NCBI RefSeq assembly: GCF_016804325.1
Contig: NZ_CP043627.1
Span: 4,523,001 to 4,587,000 of the forward strand
DNA length: 64,000 nt
DNA from: Methylobacterium aquaticum
Lineage (GTDB): Bacteria; Pseudomonadota; Alphaproteobacteria; Rhizobiales; Beijerinckiaceae
Reading direction: 5' to 3'
Shown here piece by piece: positions 24,285 through 33,030 of this stretch; the stretch's first letter is position 1; each line of letters opens with the position of its first letter. The notes beneath the pieces are model-generated. The model was not told the DNA's origin. It was given only the letters and a program-made list of their open reading frames with translations, and did not search any database. The position numbers and the translations under genes are program-made.

Positions 24285-25181
24285 TCAATGCTCCCCGACT
24301 TCCCCCAGATGCGTCAGCAGCGCCTCCGCCACCGCGTCCGGTGCCTCGCGGGTCGGGAAGTGGCCGATGCCCTCCAACTCCACCCGCCGGTACGGGCCGG
24401 TGAAATGCTGCTCCTGACCGGCGAACGAGGCCGGCAGCACGCAGGTGTCGGCCGCGCCGTTGATGACCAGGGCCGGCACCGCGATGCCGGCGGCGGCTTC
24501 CGCGTCACGGGTCAGGTCGGCGAAGCGCGGATCGGCGGCGTCGGCGCCCCAGCGCGAGCGGTAGAAATTGAGGGTCACCGCGGCCCAGTCCGGGTTCTGG
24601 AGCGACGGGGCGGTCTTGGAAAAAATCTCGTCGGTGAACCAGGGGCCGGGCGGGCTCCAGGCCACCCATTGCTCGCGGGCGAAGGCGAGGGGATTCTCGC
24701 GCACGAAGGCGGCGCCCGGCGCGGTGTTCATGAACCACTGGTACCAGAACGCCCGCACCTGCGGCAGCGGCGGCACGCCGATGCGGCCGGGGGCCCAGGG
24801 CACCGAGAGCGCGGCGATCGAGGCGACCCGCTGCGGCCGGGCGGCAGCGAGCAGGTAGGCGACGCGCCCGCCCCAATCGTGCCCGACCACCGGCAGGCGC
24901 GAGAAGCCGAGGGCGTCCATGAAGGCCAGGATGTCGGTGGCGAGCGCCGCCGTCTCGCCGGTTCTCGGGCTTTCCGGGTTCAGGAACTTCGTCGGGCCGC
25001 AGCCGCGCCAGTAGGGAACGATGGTGCGCCAGCCGGCGGCGTTCAGCTTCGGCACCACCGCGTCGAAGGTCCGCGGATCGTCCGGCCAGCCGTGCAGCAG
25101 CAGGACCGGCTGGCCCATATCCGGTCCCGAGGCCTCGTAGGTGATCTCGACCTCGCCGGCCGTGACGCTGTTGACGTCCAT
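24285..25181 (-). CDS. Alpha/beta hydrolase, epoxide-hydrolase-like
   Basis: 298 residues. Oxyanion motif LLLHGWPDDPR near residue 30 and nucleophile elbow VVGHDWGGRVAYLLAAARPQ near residue 105 with Asp as nucleophile, the pattern of epoxide hydrolases and haloalkane dehalogenases. The catalytic His is likely in LEGIGHFPTREAPD. ATG 25181 has GGGGAG 8 nt upstream. It lies 83 bp after the paoC-like gene with a terminator-like hairpin between, so co-transcription is uncertain. Confidence 0.87.
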   Translation of the reverse strand: MDVNSVTAGEVEITYEASGPDMGQPVLLLHGWPDDPRTFDAVVPKLNAAGWRTIVPYWRGCGPTKFLNPESPRTGETAALATDILAFMDALGFSRLPVVGHDWGGRVAYLLAAARPQRVASIAALSVPWAPGRIGVPPLPQVRAFWYQWFMNTAPGAAFVRENPLAFAREQWVAWSPPGPWFTDEIFSKTAPSLQNPDWAAVTLNFYRSRWGADAADPRFADLTRDAEAAAGIAVPALVINGAADTCVLPASFAGQEQHFTGPYRRVELEGIGHFPTREAPDAVAEALLTHLGEVGEH

Positions 25182-25211
25182 GGGCACTACTCCCCCATTC
25201 CAAAACGCTAA

Positions 25212-25239
25212 GGGGCGGGACCCGCGAAGGCCCCGCCCC
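25212..25239 (-). terminator. Hairpin between the paoC-like gene and the hydrolase gene
   Basis: An 8-bp GC stem, GGGGCGGG with CCCGCCCC, followed on the minus strand by TTAGCGTTTT. It may terminate or attenuate the paoABC transcript before the hydrolase gene. Confidence 0.5.
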
Positions 25240-25264
25240 ATGCACCCCTGAAGCGTCAGATGGG

Positions 25265-27502
25265 TCAGCCGATGATCTTGTCGATGGTGATCGGCAGCTC
25301 GCGCACCCGCTTGCCGGTGGCGTGGAACACCGCGTTCGCCACCGCCGCCGCGGCTCCGACGATGCCGATCTCGCCGAGACCCTTGACGCCGAGCGGGCTG
25401 ACCTTGTCGTCGTGCTCGTCGACGAAGATCACCTCGATGTCGTGGATGTCGGCGTTCACCGGCACGTGATACTCGCCGAGATTGTGGTTCATGATCCGGC
25501 CGAGGTTGTGGTCGAGCATCGACTCCTCTTCGAGCGCCGCGCCGATCCCCATCACCACCCCGCCGAGGATCTGGCTGCGGGCGGTCTTGAGGTTGAGGAT
25601 CTTGCCGGCGGCGATGGCGCTGACGATGCGGGTCACCCGCACCACGCCGAGTTCCTCGTCGATCTTCACCTCGGCGAAGACCGCCGAGTGGGTGTAGGCC
25701 GAGAAGCGCATGTTGGTGAGCATGCTCGGCTTGACCGTCTCGGTCGCCTCGACCCGCTCGACGCCGCCGGCCCGCATCGCCTCGGCGATGGACACCTTTC
25801 GCGAGGCGTCGCCCTGGAGCCGGATCTCGCCGCCCGCGAAGGTGACATGGGCGAAATCCGCGTTGGCGAGGGGCGAGTCGGCCATGCCGCGGGCATAGCC
25901 GAACAGTTTCTCCGCCACCGTCCGGCAGGCCGCCTGCACCGCCGCCCCGGAAGAGGCCGCGGTCCAGGAACCGCCGGCGAGCGGCGCCTCGGGCAGGGCC
26001 GTGTCGCCGAGCCGGGTGGTGACGTGGTCGAGGTCGAGGCCGAGGGCGTCGGCGCCGATCTGGGCCAGGATCGTGTAGGTGCCGGTGCCGAGATCGGCGG
26101 TGGAGCAGGCAAGCTCCAGCTTGCCGTCGGGCGTGAGCGTGGCGCTCGCGCTCGACTGCATCATCATGGCTTCCCACACCCCGGTGGCCATGCCCCAGCC
26201 GACGAGCTCGCGCCCGTCGCGCATCGAGCGCGGCTCCGCCTTGCGCTTCGACCACCCGAACTTCTGCGCGCCCTGCTCGTAGGCGGCGCGCAGCGCCTTC
26301 GAGGTGAAGTCCTTGCCCTCGCCCTCGTCGCGCTCGGCATAGTTGCGCAGGCGCAAGTCTAGGGGGTCGACGCCGGTGGCGTAGGCGAGTTCGTCCATCG
26401 CCGATTCGAGCGCGAAGATGCCGGTGACGGCGCCCGGCGCCCGCATGTCGGAGGGCGTGTAGGTGTCGATCTTGGCGAGCTTGTAGTCGAGCGTGACGTT
26501 CGGGCAATGGTAGAGCAGGCCCGACCAGTTGACGACCGCCTCCTGGTAATCCTCGAAGGTCGAGGTGCCGGCCACCGCGTCGTGCGTGAGCGCCTGGAGC
26601 CGTCCATCGTTATCGGCGCCGAGCGCGACGGTCTGGTAGGTCTCGGGCCGGTAGCCGAAGGTGAACATCTGGTCGCGGGTCAGCACCACGCGGACCGAGC
26701 GCTTGAGGTCGAGGGCGGCCGAGACCGCGAGATAGAGCTGGTATTGCGGCCGCAAGCCCGAGCCGAACCCGCCGCCGACGTAAGGCGTGATGACCCGCAC
26801 GTCGTCGGGCTTCAGGCTGAACACGCTGCAGACGTAGCCCTGCGTGTTGTTCACGCCCTGGATCTTGTCGTGGATGGTGAGCTTGCCCTCGCCCTCGTAG
26901 ACCACCGTCGAGGCGTGCGGCTCCATCGGGTTGTGATGCTCGATCGCCTGCTTGTATTCCTGGCGAAGCTGGATCGGTGCCGCGTCGTAGGCTTGCGCCG
27001 CATCGCCGCGCGGATCCGGCGGCGGCTTGATGCCGGAGCGCTTCTTCGGTGGCACGTAGGCCGCGTCGCGGTTCTTCTCGAGGTCGGTGTTCGGGGCCTC
27101 TTCCGAATAGGTCACCTTGACGAGGCTGGCGCCGTGGCGGGCGAGCTCGAAGCTCTCAGCGACGACGAGGGCCACCGGCTGGCCGCCATAGACGATGTCG
27201 GGGCCGTTCAGCGCCCGGAACGGCGAGCCGGGCGGCGCGACCTGGTCACGGTAATTGTAGTCGAGCCAGGCGGTGCGCGGCTTGTTCTCGTGGGTGAACA
27301 CCTTGATCACGCCGGGCACCGCCTCGGCGGCGGCGGTGTCGATCGCCGTGATGCGGCCCTTGGCGATGGCGCTCGACACGACCACGCCGTGGGCGAGGTC
27401 GGGCGCGGTGAACTCGGCGGCGTACTTGGCGGCGCCCGTCACCTTGGCGGGGCCGTCGAGCCGGCTCCGGGCGGTGCCGACATAGTGCGAGGGGGTGGCC
27501 AT
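25265..27502 (-). CDS. paoC: Molybdenum aldehyde oxidoreductase, large Mo-cofactor subunit (PaoC-like)
   Basis: 745 residues, xanthine-oxidase family large subunit that binds the molybdenum cofactor and oxidises aldehydes or N-heterocycles with water as oxygen donor. Seen: an N-terminal a/b hammerhead domain (residues about 15-130), PYVGGGFGSGLRPQYQLYLA for cofactor binding, and VKGLGEIGIVGAAAAVANAV holding the catalytic Glu near residue 717. Its length and sequence style fit E. coli PaoC. The start is 9 bp after the paoB-like stop, with AGAGGA overlapping that stop. Third gene of the operon. The physiological substrate is unknown; aromatic aldehydes are the family precedent. Confidence 0.92.
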   Translation of the reverse strand: MATPSHYVGTARSRLDGPAKVTGAAKYAAEFTAPDLAHGVVVSSAIAKGRITAIDTAAAEAVPGVIKVFTHENKPRTAWLDYNYRDQVAPPGSPFRALNGPDIVYGGQPVALVVAESFELARHGASLVKVTYSEEAPNTDLEKNRDAAYVPPKKRSGIKPPPDPRGDAAQAYDAAPIQLRQEYKQAIEHHNPMEPHASTVVYEGEGKLTIHDKIQGVNNTQGYVCSVFSLKPDDVRVITPYVGGGFGSGLRPQYQLYLAVSAALDLKRSVRVVLTRDQMFTFGYRPETYQTVALGADNDGRLQALTHDAVAGTSTFEDYQEAVVNWSGLLYHCPNVTLDYKLAKIDTYTPSDMRAPGAVTGIFALESAMDELAYATGVDPLDLRLRNYAERDEGEGKDFTSKALRAAYEQGAQKFGWSKRKAEPRSMRDGRELVGWGMATGVWEAMMMQSSASATLTPDGKLELACSTADLGTGTYTILAQIGADALGLDLDHVTTRLGDTALPEAPLAGGSWTAASSGAAVQAACRTVAEKLFGYARGMADSPLANADFAHVTFAGGEIRLQGDASRKVSIAEAMRAGGVERVEATETVKPSMLTNMRFSAYTHSAVFAEVKIDEELGVVRVTRIVSAIAAGKILNLKTARSQILGGVVMGIGAALEEESMLDHNLGRIMNHNLGEYHVPVNADIHDIEVIFVDEHDDKVSPLGVKGLGEIGIVGAAAAVANAVFHATGKRVRELPITIDKIIG

Positions 27503-27511
27503 GGCGGTCCT

Positions 27512-28525
27512 CTAGGCGATGCGCTTGTCGGTCTGGGATTGCGGCGTGCCGGCGGCGGCCTGGGACAGGCCCCGCACGATGGCGCGCCGCGCCAGCTCGA
27601 TCTTGAACGCGTTGTGGGAATAGGGCCGGGCCTCGGCCAGGATCACGTCCGCGGCCTCGCGGAACGTCGCCGGGGTCGCGGGCTTGCCGGCCAGGCGGGC
27701 TTCGGCTTCGGCGTTGCGCCAGGGCTTGTGGGCGACGCCGCCGAGCGCGAGGCGCGCGGTCTTGATCGTGTCGCCGTCCATCTCGAGCGCGGCGGCGACC
27801 GAGACCAGCGCGAAGGCATAGGACAGACGGTCGCGCAGCTTCAGGTAGGTGTAGTGCCTGGAAAAGTCCTCGTCCGGCAGGTCGACCGAGAGCACGATCT
27901 CGCCGTGGCGAAGCGTGGTGTCGCGCTGCGGCTCGTCACCGGGCAGGCGGTGGAACTCGGCGAAGGGGATGCCGCGGCGGCCGTCCGGTCCCTCGACCTG
28001 CACGGTCGCGTTGAGCGCCGCGAGCGCCACGCACATGTCGGACGGGTGAGTGGCGATACACTTATCCGACGCGCCGAGGATGGCGTGGATGCGGTTGACG
28101 CCGGTCATCGCCGGGCAGCCGCTGCCGGGCTCGCGCTTGTTGCAGGGCGTGCCCTCGTCGTAGAAATAATAGCAGCGGGTGCGCTGGAGCAGGTTGCCGC
28201 CGGTGGTGGCGGCGTTGCGCAGTTGCGGCGAGGCGCCGGCGAGCAGCGCGCTCGCCAGCAGCGGATAGCGCTCGTTGACCAGCGGGTCGTAGGCGACGGT
28301 GGCGTTCGGCACCAGGGCGCCGAGGCGCAATCCGCCGTCGTGCTGGACGATCTCGTCGAGGGGCAGGCGGGTGATGTCGACGAGCCGGCCGGGCCGCTCG
28401 ACATTGTACTTCATCAGGTCGACGAGGTTGGTGCCCCCGGCGATGAAGCGCGCCGCCGGATCGGCGGCCAGCGCCTGCACGGCCTCCTGCACGGTGCCGG
28501 CGCGGGTATACTCGAACCGGTTCAT
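27512..28525 (-). CDS. paoB: Molybdenum aldehyde oxidoreductase, FAD/[4Fe-4S] subunit (PaoB-like)
   Basis: 337 residues, FAD-binding subunit of the xanthine oxidase family. ARFIAGGTNLVDLMKYNVER binds FAD, and SPQLRNAATTGGNLLQRTRC is the second FAD loop. The insert CYYFYDEGTPCNKREPGSGC carries three of the cysteines that in E. coli PaoB hold an extra [4Fe-4S] cluster, so this is the PaoB subtype rather than a plain CoxM. ATG 28525 overlaps the paoA-like stop by 4 nt (ATGA). Confidence 0.92.
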   Translation of the reverse strand: MNRFEYTRAGTVQEAVQALAADPAARFIAGGTNLVDLMKYNVERPGRLVDITRLPLDEIVQHDGGLRLGALVPNATVAYDPLVNERYPLLASALLAGASPQLRNAATTGGNLLQRTRCYYFYDEGTPCNKREPGSGCPAMTGVNRIHAILGASDKCIATHPSDMCVALAALNATVQVEGPDGRRGIPFAEFHRLPGDEPQRDTTLRHGEIVLSVDLPDEDFSRHYTYLKLRDRLSYAFALVSVAAALEMDGDTIKTARLALGGVAHKPWRNAEAEARLAGKPATPATFREAADVILAEARPYSHNAFKIELARRAIVRGLSQAAAGTPQSQTDKRIA

Positions 28526-29043
28526 TCCGCGGCCTCCCGGAACGACGACGTCTTGCTCTTCAGGACGTCCTCGACGGCGTCGACGATGTTGGAATAGGCG
28601 CCGCAGCGGCAGATGTTGCCGCTCATGTGCTCGCGGATTTCCTCCCGCGAGCGGGCCCGGCCCTCCTCGATCAGCGCCACCGCGGACATGATCTGGCCCG
28701 GGGTGCAGTAGCCGCACTGGAACGCGTCGTGCTCGACGAACGCCGCCTGGACCGGATGGAGGTTGCCCGACGACAGGCCCTCGATGGTGGTGACCGTGGA
28801 GCCATCCTTCTGCACCGCGAGCGCGAGGCAGGAATTGATGCGCTTGCCGTCGACGATGACGGTGCAGGCGCCGCACTGGCCGTGGTCGCAGCCCTTCTTG
28901 GTGCCGGTGAGGTCGAGTTCCTCGCGCAGGAGGTCGAGGAGCGTGGTCCAGGGCGCGACCTGGAGCTGCCGCTCCTGCCCGTTGACCGTCAGGGTGACCG
29001 GGATCGTGCCCGGTGGGGCGGAGGAGCCGCTTTCGCTCAGCAT
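28522..29043 (-). CDS. paoA: Molybdenum aldehyde oxidoreductase, [2Fe-2S] subunit (PaoA-like)
   Basis: 173 residues from ATG 29043 (MLSESGSSAPPGTIPVTLTV). Two [2Fe-2S] domains: plant-type cysteines in KKGCDHGQCGACTVIVDGKR with a later Cys, and the helical cluster domain with FQCGYCTPGQI and NICRCGAYSNIV. Electrons pass from the Mo site through these to FAD. E. coli PaoA carries a Tat signal; none is visible here even in the upstream in-frame extension (TTG at 29160), so this enzyme may be cytoplasmic. First gene of the operon. The ribosome site is weak, leaving the start moderately certain. Confidence 0.9.
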   Translation of the reverse strand: MLSESGSSAPPGTIPVTLTVNGQERQLQVAPWTTLLDLLREELDLTGTKKGCDHGQCGACTVIVDGKRINSCLALAVQKDGSTVTTIEGLSSGNLHPVQAAFVEHDAFQCGYCTPGQIMSAVALIEEGRARSREEIREHMSGNICRCGAYSNIVDAVEDVLKSKTSSFREAAE

Positions 29044-29356
29044 GGGCGTGGCCGTTTCTCGAAACTCGGGGAGCCCGGCGACGGCGCACGCCGAGACGGC
29101 GCGCAACTCTGCCCGGGCTGGCGTACCCGATAACCGTTCCAGGGTGCAGGCGTTCCCCAAGGTCGAACGCCGGGGGTTAGGTCGCGGAGATGACGCCCGT
29201 GACGGGCTTCCTCCTCCGCGGGACCGCGCATGAGCGTGGCCTGGCCCATGCGCCGGGAGCCGCGCCTTGCGGCTTCTGGCTGCCGGCCGGCTGGGCTAGT
29301 GATGACGCCGTGACGATCGGGCCCCCGGGGGCCCTCATGCAGACCGGAGACACCGC
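29044..29356. other. Divergent intergenic region, paoA-like / M20 peptidase
   Basis: 313 bp holding the promoters of two divergent units. A perfect 16-bp palindrome, GGGCCCCCGGGGGCCC, is at 29319-29334 just upstream of the peptidase start and would make a strong hairpin in its mRNA leader. Nothing else recognised. Confidence 0.45.
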
Positions 29357-30738
29357 ATGGCCGCGCTTGACCGGATCCTCGACGATATCGACCGCGACCT
29401 CGACAATTCCCTGGAGCGGCTGTTCGCCTTCCTGCGCATCCCATCGATCTCGACCGATCCGGCCTATGCCGCGGCGTGCCGGAAGGCGGCCGAATGGCTC
29501 GAAGGCGATCTCGCCGCCATGGGCTTCGAGGCGTCCTTGCGCGAGACCGGCGGCCACCCGGTGGTGCTTGCCCATTACGCCAAGCCCGGTGCCCCGCACG
29601 TGCTGTTCTACGGCCATTACGACGTGCAGCCGGTCGATCCCCTGGAGGAGTGGGAGACCCCGCCCTTCGAGCCGCGCATGGCGACGCTGCCGGACGGTCG
29701 CAAGGCCATCAGCGCCCGGGGCGCCTGCGACGACAAGGGCCAGGTGATGACCTTCGTCGAGGCCTGCCGCGCCTTCAAGGCGATCGACGGCGAGCTGCCG
29801 GTCGGCGTCACCCTGCTGATCGAGGGGGCGGAGGAGAACGGCTCGGAGTTTCTGCCCGAATGGGTCGCGGCGAACCGCGACGCGCTGAAGGCCGACGTGG
29901 CGCTGGTCTGCGACACCGGCATGTGGGACCGCGACACCCCGGCCATCACCTCGTCGCTGCGGGGGCTGGCCTATTTCGAGGTCACCGTGACGTGCGCCGA
30001 CCGGGACCTGCATTCGGGCCTGTTCGGGGGGCGGCCGCCAACCCGATCCGGGTGCTCTCGCGCATCATCGCCGACCTGCACGACGACCAGGGCCGGGTGA
30101 CCGTGCCGGGGTTCTACGACGGCGTCCACGAGACGCCCGAGGCGGTGCTGGAGCAGTGGCGGGGCCTGAACCTGACGCCCGAGAGCTTCCTCGGCACCGT
30201 CGGCCTGAATCGGCCGGCGGGCGAGCGCGACCGGATGCTGATCGAGCAGATCCAGTCCCGTCCGACCTGCGATGCCAACGGGATCATCGGCGGCTACACG
30301 GGTGAGGGCACCAAGACGGTGATCGCCGCGAAGGCCAGCGCCAAGATCTCGTTCCGTCTCGTCGGCGACCAGGACCCGGAGGCGCTCGACCGCAACTTCC
30401 GCGCCTTCGTCCAGGAGCGCATCCCGGCCGATTGCTCGGTCGACATCGTCACCCACAAGGGCTCGCGGGCGCTGGCCCTGCCCCACGGCATGCCGGCGTT
30501 GGAGGCCGCCAAGGGGGCGCTCGCCGAGGAATGGGGCCGGGCCCCGGTGACGATCGGCTCGGGCGGCTCGATCCCGATCGTCGGCGACTTCAAGCGCACG
30601 CTCGGCCTCGACACGCTGCTGGTCGGCTTCGGCCTCGACGACGACCGGGTCCATTCCCCGAACGAGAAGTACGACCTCCAGAGCTTCCACAAGGGCACGC
30701 GCTCCTGGGCGCGGATCCTGGCGGCTCTCGCCCGGTAG
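29357..30738 (+). CDS. M20-family dipeptidase, interrupted by a frameshift
   Basis: Zinc metallopeptidase of the M20 family (carnosinase/DapE-like dipeptidases), about 460 residues once repaired. Metal ligands are seen in LFYGHYDVQP (His), ARGACDDKGQ (Asp) and IEGAEENGSE (Glu pair) in the N-terminal half, with the dimerisation domain and C-terminal VHSPNEKYDLQSF after the break. The frame breaks at 30026-30031, where a G6 run must be G7 to give SGLFGGAAANPIRVLSRI. Both halves align well to one protein, so a one-base deletion is likely. ATG 29357 begins MAALDRILDDIDRDL. Substrate unknown. Confidence 0.9.
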
Positions 30739-30744
30739 GACGGC

Positions 30745-30780
30745 GCGTGCCTGCCGCCGCGCGACCGGCGGCAGGCACGC
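30745..30780 (+). terminator. Strong hairpin after the M20 peptidase gene
   Basis: A perfect 14-bp stem, GCGTGCCTGCCGCC with GGCGGCAGGCACGC, and an 8-nt loop start 6 bp after the stop codon. There is no T-tract, so it may protect the mRNA 3' end or separate expression of the racemase gene 33 bp downstream. Confidence 0.55.
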
Positions 30781-30813
30781 GGCATGCATTGCCGATTGGA
30801 AAGGGGCCTCACG

Positions 30814-31545
30814 ATGCAGCAGAAGGTCATCGGCCTGATCGGCGGGATGAGCTGGGAAAGTTCGGCCGAATACTATCGCCTCATCAACGAGACCGTGCGC
30901 GCCCGCCTCGGGGGGCTACGCTCGGCGCGCTGCCTCATGTGGTCGTTCGATTTCGGCGAGATCGAAGCCTTGCAGCAGGCCGGCCGCTGGGACGAGGCGA
31001 CGGCTGCGCTGATCGATGCCGCCCGGCGGCTGGAGCGGGGTGGGGCCGATGTCGTGGTGATCTGCACCAACACCATGCACCGCATGGCCGACGAGGTGCA
31101 GGCGGCGATCGGCTTGCCCCTGTTGCACATCGCCGACCCGACGGCGGAACGGATCCGCGCCGCGGGCCTGTCCCGGGTGGGCCTGCTCGGCACCGCCTTC
31201 ACCATGGAGCAGGACTTCTACAAGGGCCGGCTGGCCACGCGCTACGGCCTCGACGTGCTGGTGCCCGAGGCCGACGATCGGGCCGAGGTGCACCGGGTGA
31301 TCTACGAGGAACTGGTCCAGGGCCGGGCGCTGCCGGCCTCGCGCGAGGCCTACCGGGCGGTCATCGCCCGGCTGGTCGCGCGGGGCGCGCAAGCCGTCAT
31401 CCTCGGCTGCACCGAGATCATGCTGCTGGTGCGGCCGGAGGATAGCGCCGTGCCGCTCTTCGATACGACGACGCTCCATGCCGAGGCGGCGGTGGATTGG
31501 GCGCTTGAGCGGCCGGTTCGAACGGGCCGATCCGCCGACACCTGA
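30814..31545 (+). CDS. Aspartate/glutamate racemase-family protein
   Basis: 243 residues. Paired catalytic cysteines of cofactor-independent racemases are visible in VVVICTNTMHRMAD (near residue 83) and VILGCTEIMLLV (near residue 197). The N-terminal IGLIGGMSWESSAEYYRLIN is typical of the YgeA/RacX branch, which includes broad-specificity amino-acid racemases. ATG 30814 follows AAAGGGG by 7 nt; the earlier ATG at 30784 has no ribosome site. Downstream of the dipeptidase, which suggests turnover of peptides or D-amino acids, but that link is inference. Confidence 0.9.
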   Translation: MQQKVIGLIGGMSWESSAEYYRLINETVRARLGGLRSARCLMWSFDFGEIEALQQAGRWDEATAALIDAARRLERGGADVVVICTNTMHRMADEVQAAIGLPLLHIADPTAERIRAAGLSRVGLLGTAFTMEQDFYKGRLATRYGLDVLVPEADDRAEVHRVIYEELVQGRALPASREAYRAVIARLVARGAQAVILGCTEIMLLVRPEDSAVPLFDTTTLHAEAAVDWALERPVRTGRSADT

Positions 31546-31567
31546 AAACGAGCATGATCGATCATGC

Positions 31568-31631
31568 CCTCCTGCACCATCCTGAGGTGTGGCGATCGCA
31601 GATCGACCGACTTCGAAGGATGGCTCCGGCA
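31568..31631. repeat. Fragment of the CATCCTGAGGTG-type repeat
   Basis: Contains CACCATCCTGAGGTGTGGCG, a short hairpin tip GCGATCGCAGATCG, and CTTCGAAGGATGGCTCC, matching the left half of the repeats at 42331-42462 and 61795-61924. The right half is missing or decayed. The rest of the 31546-31964 gap holds no gene I can support; it becomes A+T-rich at about 31890-31935. Confidence 0.6.
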
Positions 31632-31964
31632 GCGTCCGTGGTCACAGGATCTCCCCGACGAGGCTCGCATCGTCCACGCCCCGGGACGAGGTGAACGAGT
31701 ACGGGGAATGTATCCGTCGAACGTCTTGGTGAGAAAAATCTCCGGTCGCCCGTCATCAGAATCGTGAGCCGGTCCCACGGCCCGGCCGTCGGGATATCGA
31801 GATCTCGCGACCTGGTCGGTACTCCTCCAGCTTGTGATCGGCAATCCGAGCCTTGCGCCGGGCCGGCGAGCATCGACCCCTCGCTGCGGCCTGACGATTT
31901 ATTAACCATAAAGCGATAGAAGATTTACAATCGGTCAGATCCTGGCCCGCGGACGTGGCCCACG

Positions 31965-31989
31965 AAAAAGCCGGGGTGCGAACCCCGGC
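31965..31989 (-). terminator. Intrinsic terminator of the small gene at 32021
   Basis: Stem GCCGGGGT with ACCCCGGC, 4-nt loop, then TTTTT on the minus strand, about 30 bp after the stop of the 59-residue protein gene. This supports that small gene being a real transcription unit. Confidence 0.85.
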
Positions 31990-32020
31990 CAGCCGTCGTC
32001 GATCGCTTCTGGATGTTGGC

Positions 32021-32200
32021 TCAGCCGAGATTCAGCCGATCCACCTTGGTGCCCGCCCCGCGCAACGATTCCGGGATCGCCGAGAAATCGGCGTAGCCCG
32101 CCTCGCGGGCCATCGCGTCGAGGGCCTGCTGCTCGTTCGCGGCGCCGCCGGTCCAGAGAATGGCGCCGGTCGCGGTCTGCCTGACCTGGAAGATGGCCAT
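32021..32200 (-). CDS. Small hypothetical protein, 59 residues
   Basis: ATG 32200 with a perfect AGGAGG 9 nt upstream, and an intrinsic terminator downstream, make this a convincing gene. The protein begins MAIFQVRQTATGAILWTGGA and continues with NEQQALDAMAREAGYADFSA; it is cytoplasmic and folded-looking (beta strands then helix). I do not recognise a family. It is divergent from the TetR-RND operon, with about 137 bp between starts. Confidence 0.75.
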   Translation of the reverse strand: MAIFQVRQTATGAILWTGGAANEQQALDAMAREAGYADFSAIPESLRGAGTKVDRLNLG

Positions 32201-32305
32201 GAACACTGTCCTCCTGCTGAAGACGAAGATCGTGACCCTCAACGCGCGCCGACCGGCGGAGGTTGCACGGGATCGAACGTTGCAGGAACACCCGAATCGG
32301 GTGTA

Positions 32306-32325
32306 GAGAATGAACGTTCATTCTC
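32306..32325. promoter_or_regulatory. Perfect 20-bp palindrome, likely TetR operator
   Basis: GAGAATGAACGTTCATTCTC reads the same on both strands and ends 12 bp before the GTG start of the TetR gene. TetR repressors of RND pumps commonly bind such sites and regulate their own operon. It also lies in the region shared with the divergent small gene, so it could affect both. Confidence 0.75.
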
Positions 32326-32337
32326 AGGGCCTCCCGC

Positions 32338-33030
32338 GTGCCGTCCCAGACCCATTCCGCTCCGGCGGGTCCCGCCCGCCTCGATTCGGCCGAGGAACGC
32401 CGCACCCGCATCCTCGATGCGGCGGAGGCCTGCTTCGTCCGTGACGGCTTCCATCGCGCCACGATGAACGACGTGGCGGCGGAAGCCGGCATGAGCCCCG
32501 GCAACCTCTACCGCTACTTCCCGTCGAAGGATGCGATCGTGGCCGGCCTCGCCGAGCGCGACCGCGCCGCGGTGGCCGAGGATTTCGGTGGCATCGAGGC
32601 CGCCCCCGACCTGATGCAGGCCTTCGCGGGCCTGGCGCGGCGTCACTTGGCGGAGGCCCCGGCCGAGAAGGCGGTGCTGTGCCTGGAGATGTGGGCCGAG
32701 GCGACCCGCAACCCGGCCATGGCGGCGATCTGCCGGGACTTCGAGCACGAGATCTCCGCGCGCCTCTCCGGCCTGTACCGCCGGGCGCAAGAGCGCCGCG
32801 ACCGAGAGTGCCTCGAACCGTCGCCCCCCGGCGCCAACCCGGAGGCGCTGGCCCGCCTCGCCATGGTGATGGCCGACGGGATCATGGTCCGCCGCGCCCT
32901 CTCGCCCGATTTCGCCCCCGGCCCCGTCATCGACGCCATGCTGACCCTGATCGGCGCGGCGCTCGACGGCCGCTTCGACCCGACCGGCACCGCCTCGCCG
33001 GCGCCGCCCCATCCGGAACCCGCCCGATGA
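32338..33030 (+). CDS. TetR-family repressor of the RND efflux operon
   Basis: 230 residues from GTG 32338. The N-terminal HTH spans about residues 20-65: RILDAAEACFVRDGFHRATM, NDVAAEAGMSPGNLYRYFPS, then KDAIVAGLAERDRAAV. The ligand-binding C-terminal half is variable, as usual. Its stop overlaps the start of the adaptor gene (ATGA), so regulator and pump form one operon. The palindrome at 32306-32325 is its probable operator. Confidence 0.93.
   Translation: MPSQTHSAPAGPARLDSAEERRTRILDAAEACFVRDGFHRATMNDVAAEAGMSPGNLYRYFPSKDAIVAGLAERDRAAVAEDFGGIEAAPDLMQAFAGLARRHLAEAPAEKAVLCLEMWAEATRNPAMAAICRDFEHEISARLSGLYRRAQERRDRECLEPSPPGANPEALARLAMVMADGIMVRRALSPDFAPGPVIDAMLTLIGAALDGRFDPTGTASPAPPHPEPAR

Noticed and set aside
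30026..30031. G6 run as a deliberate phase-variation switch
   Set aside because: Not excluded, but five similar one-base losses elsewhere make sequencing error the simpler reading.
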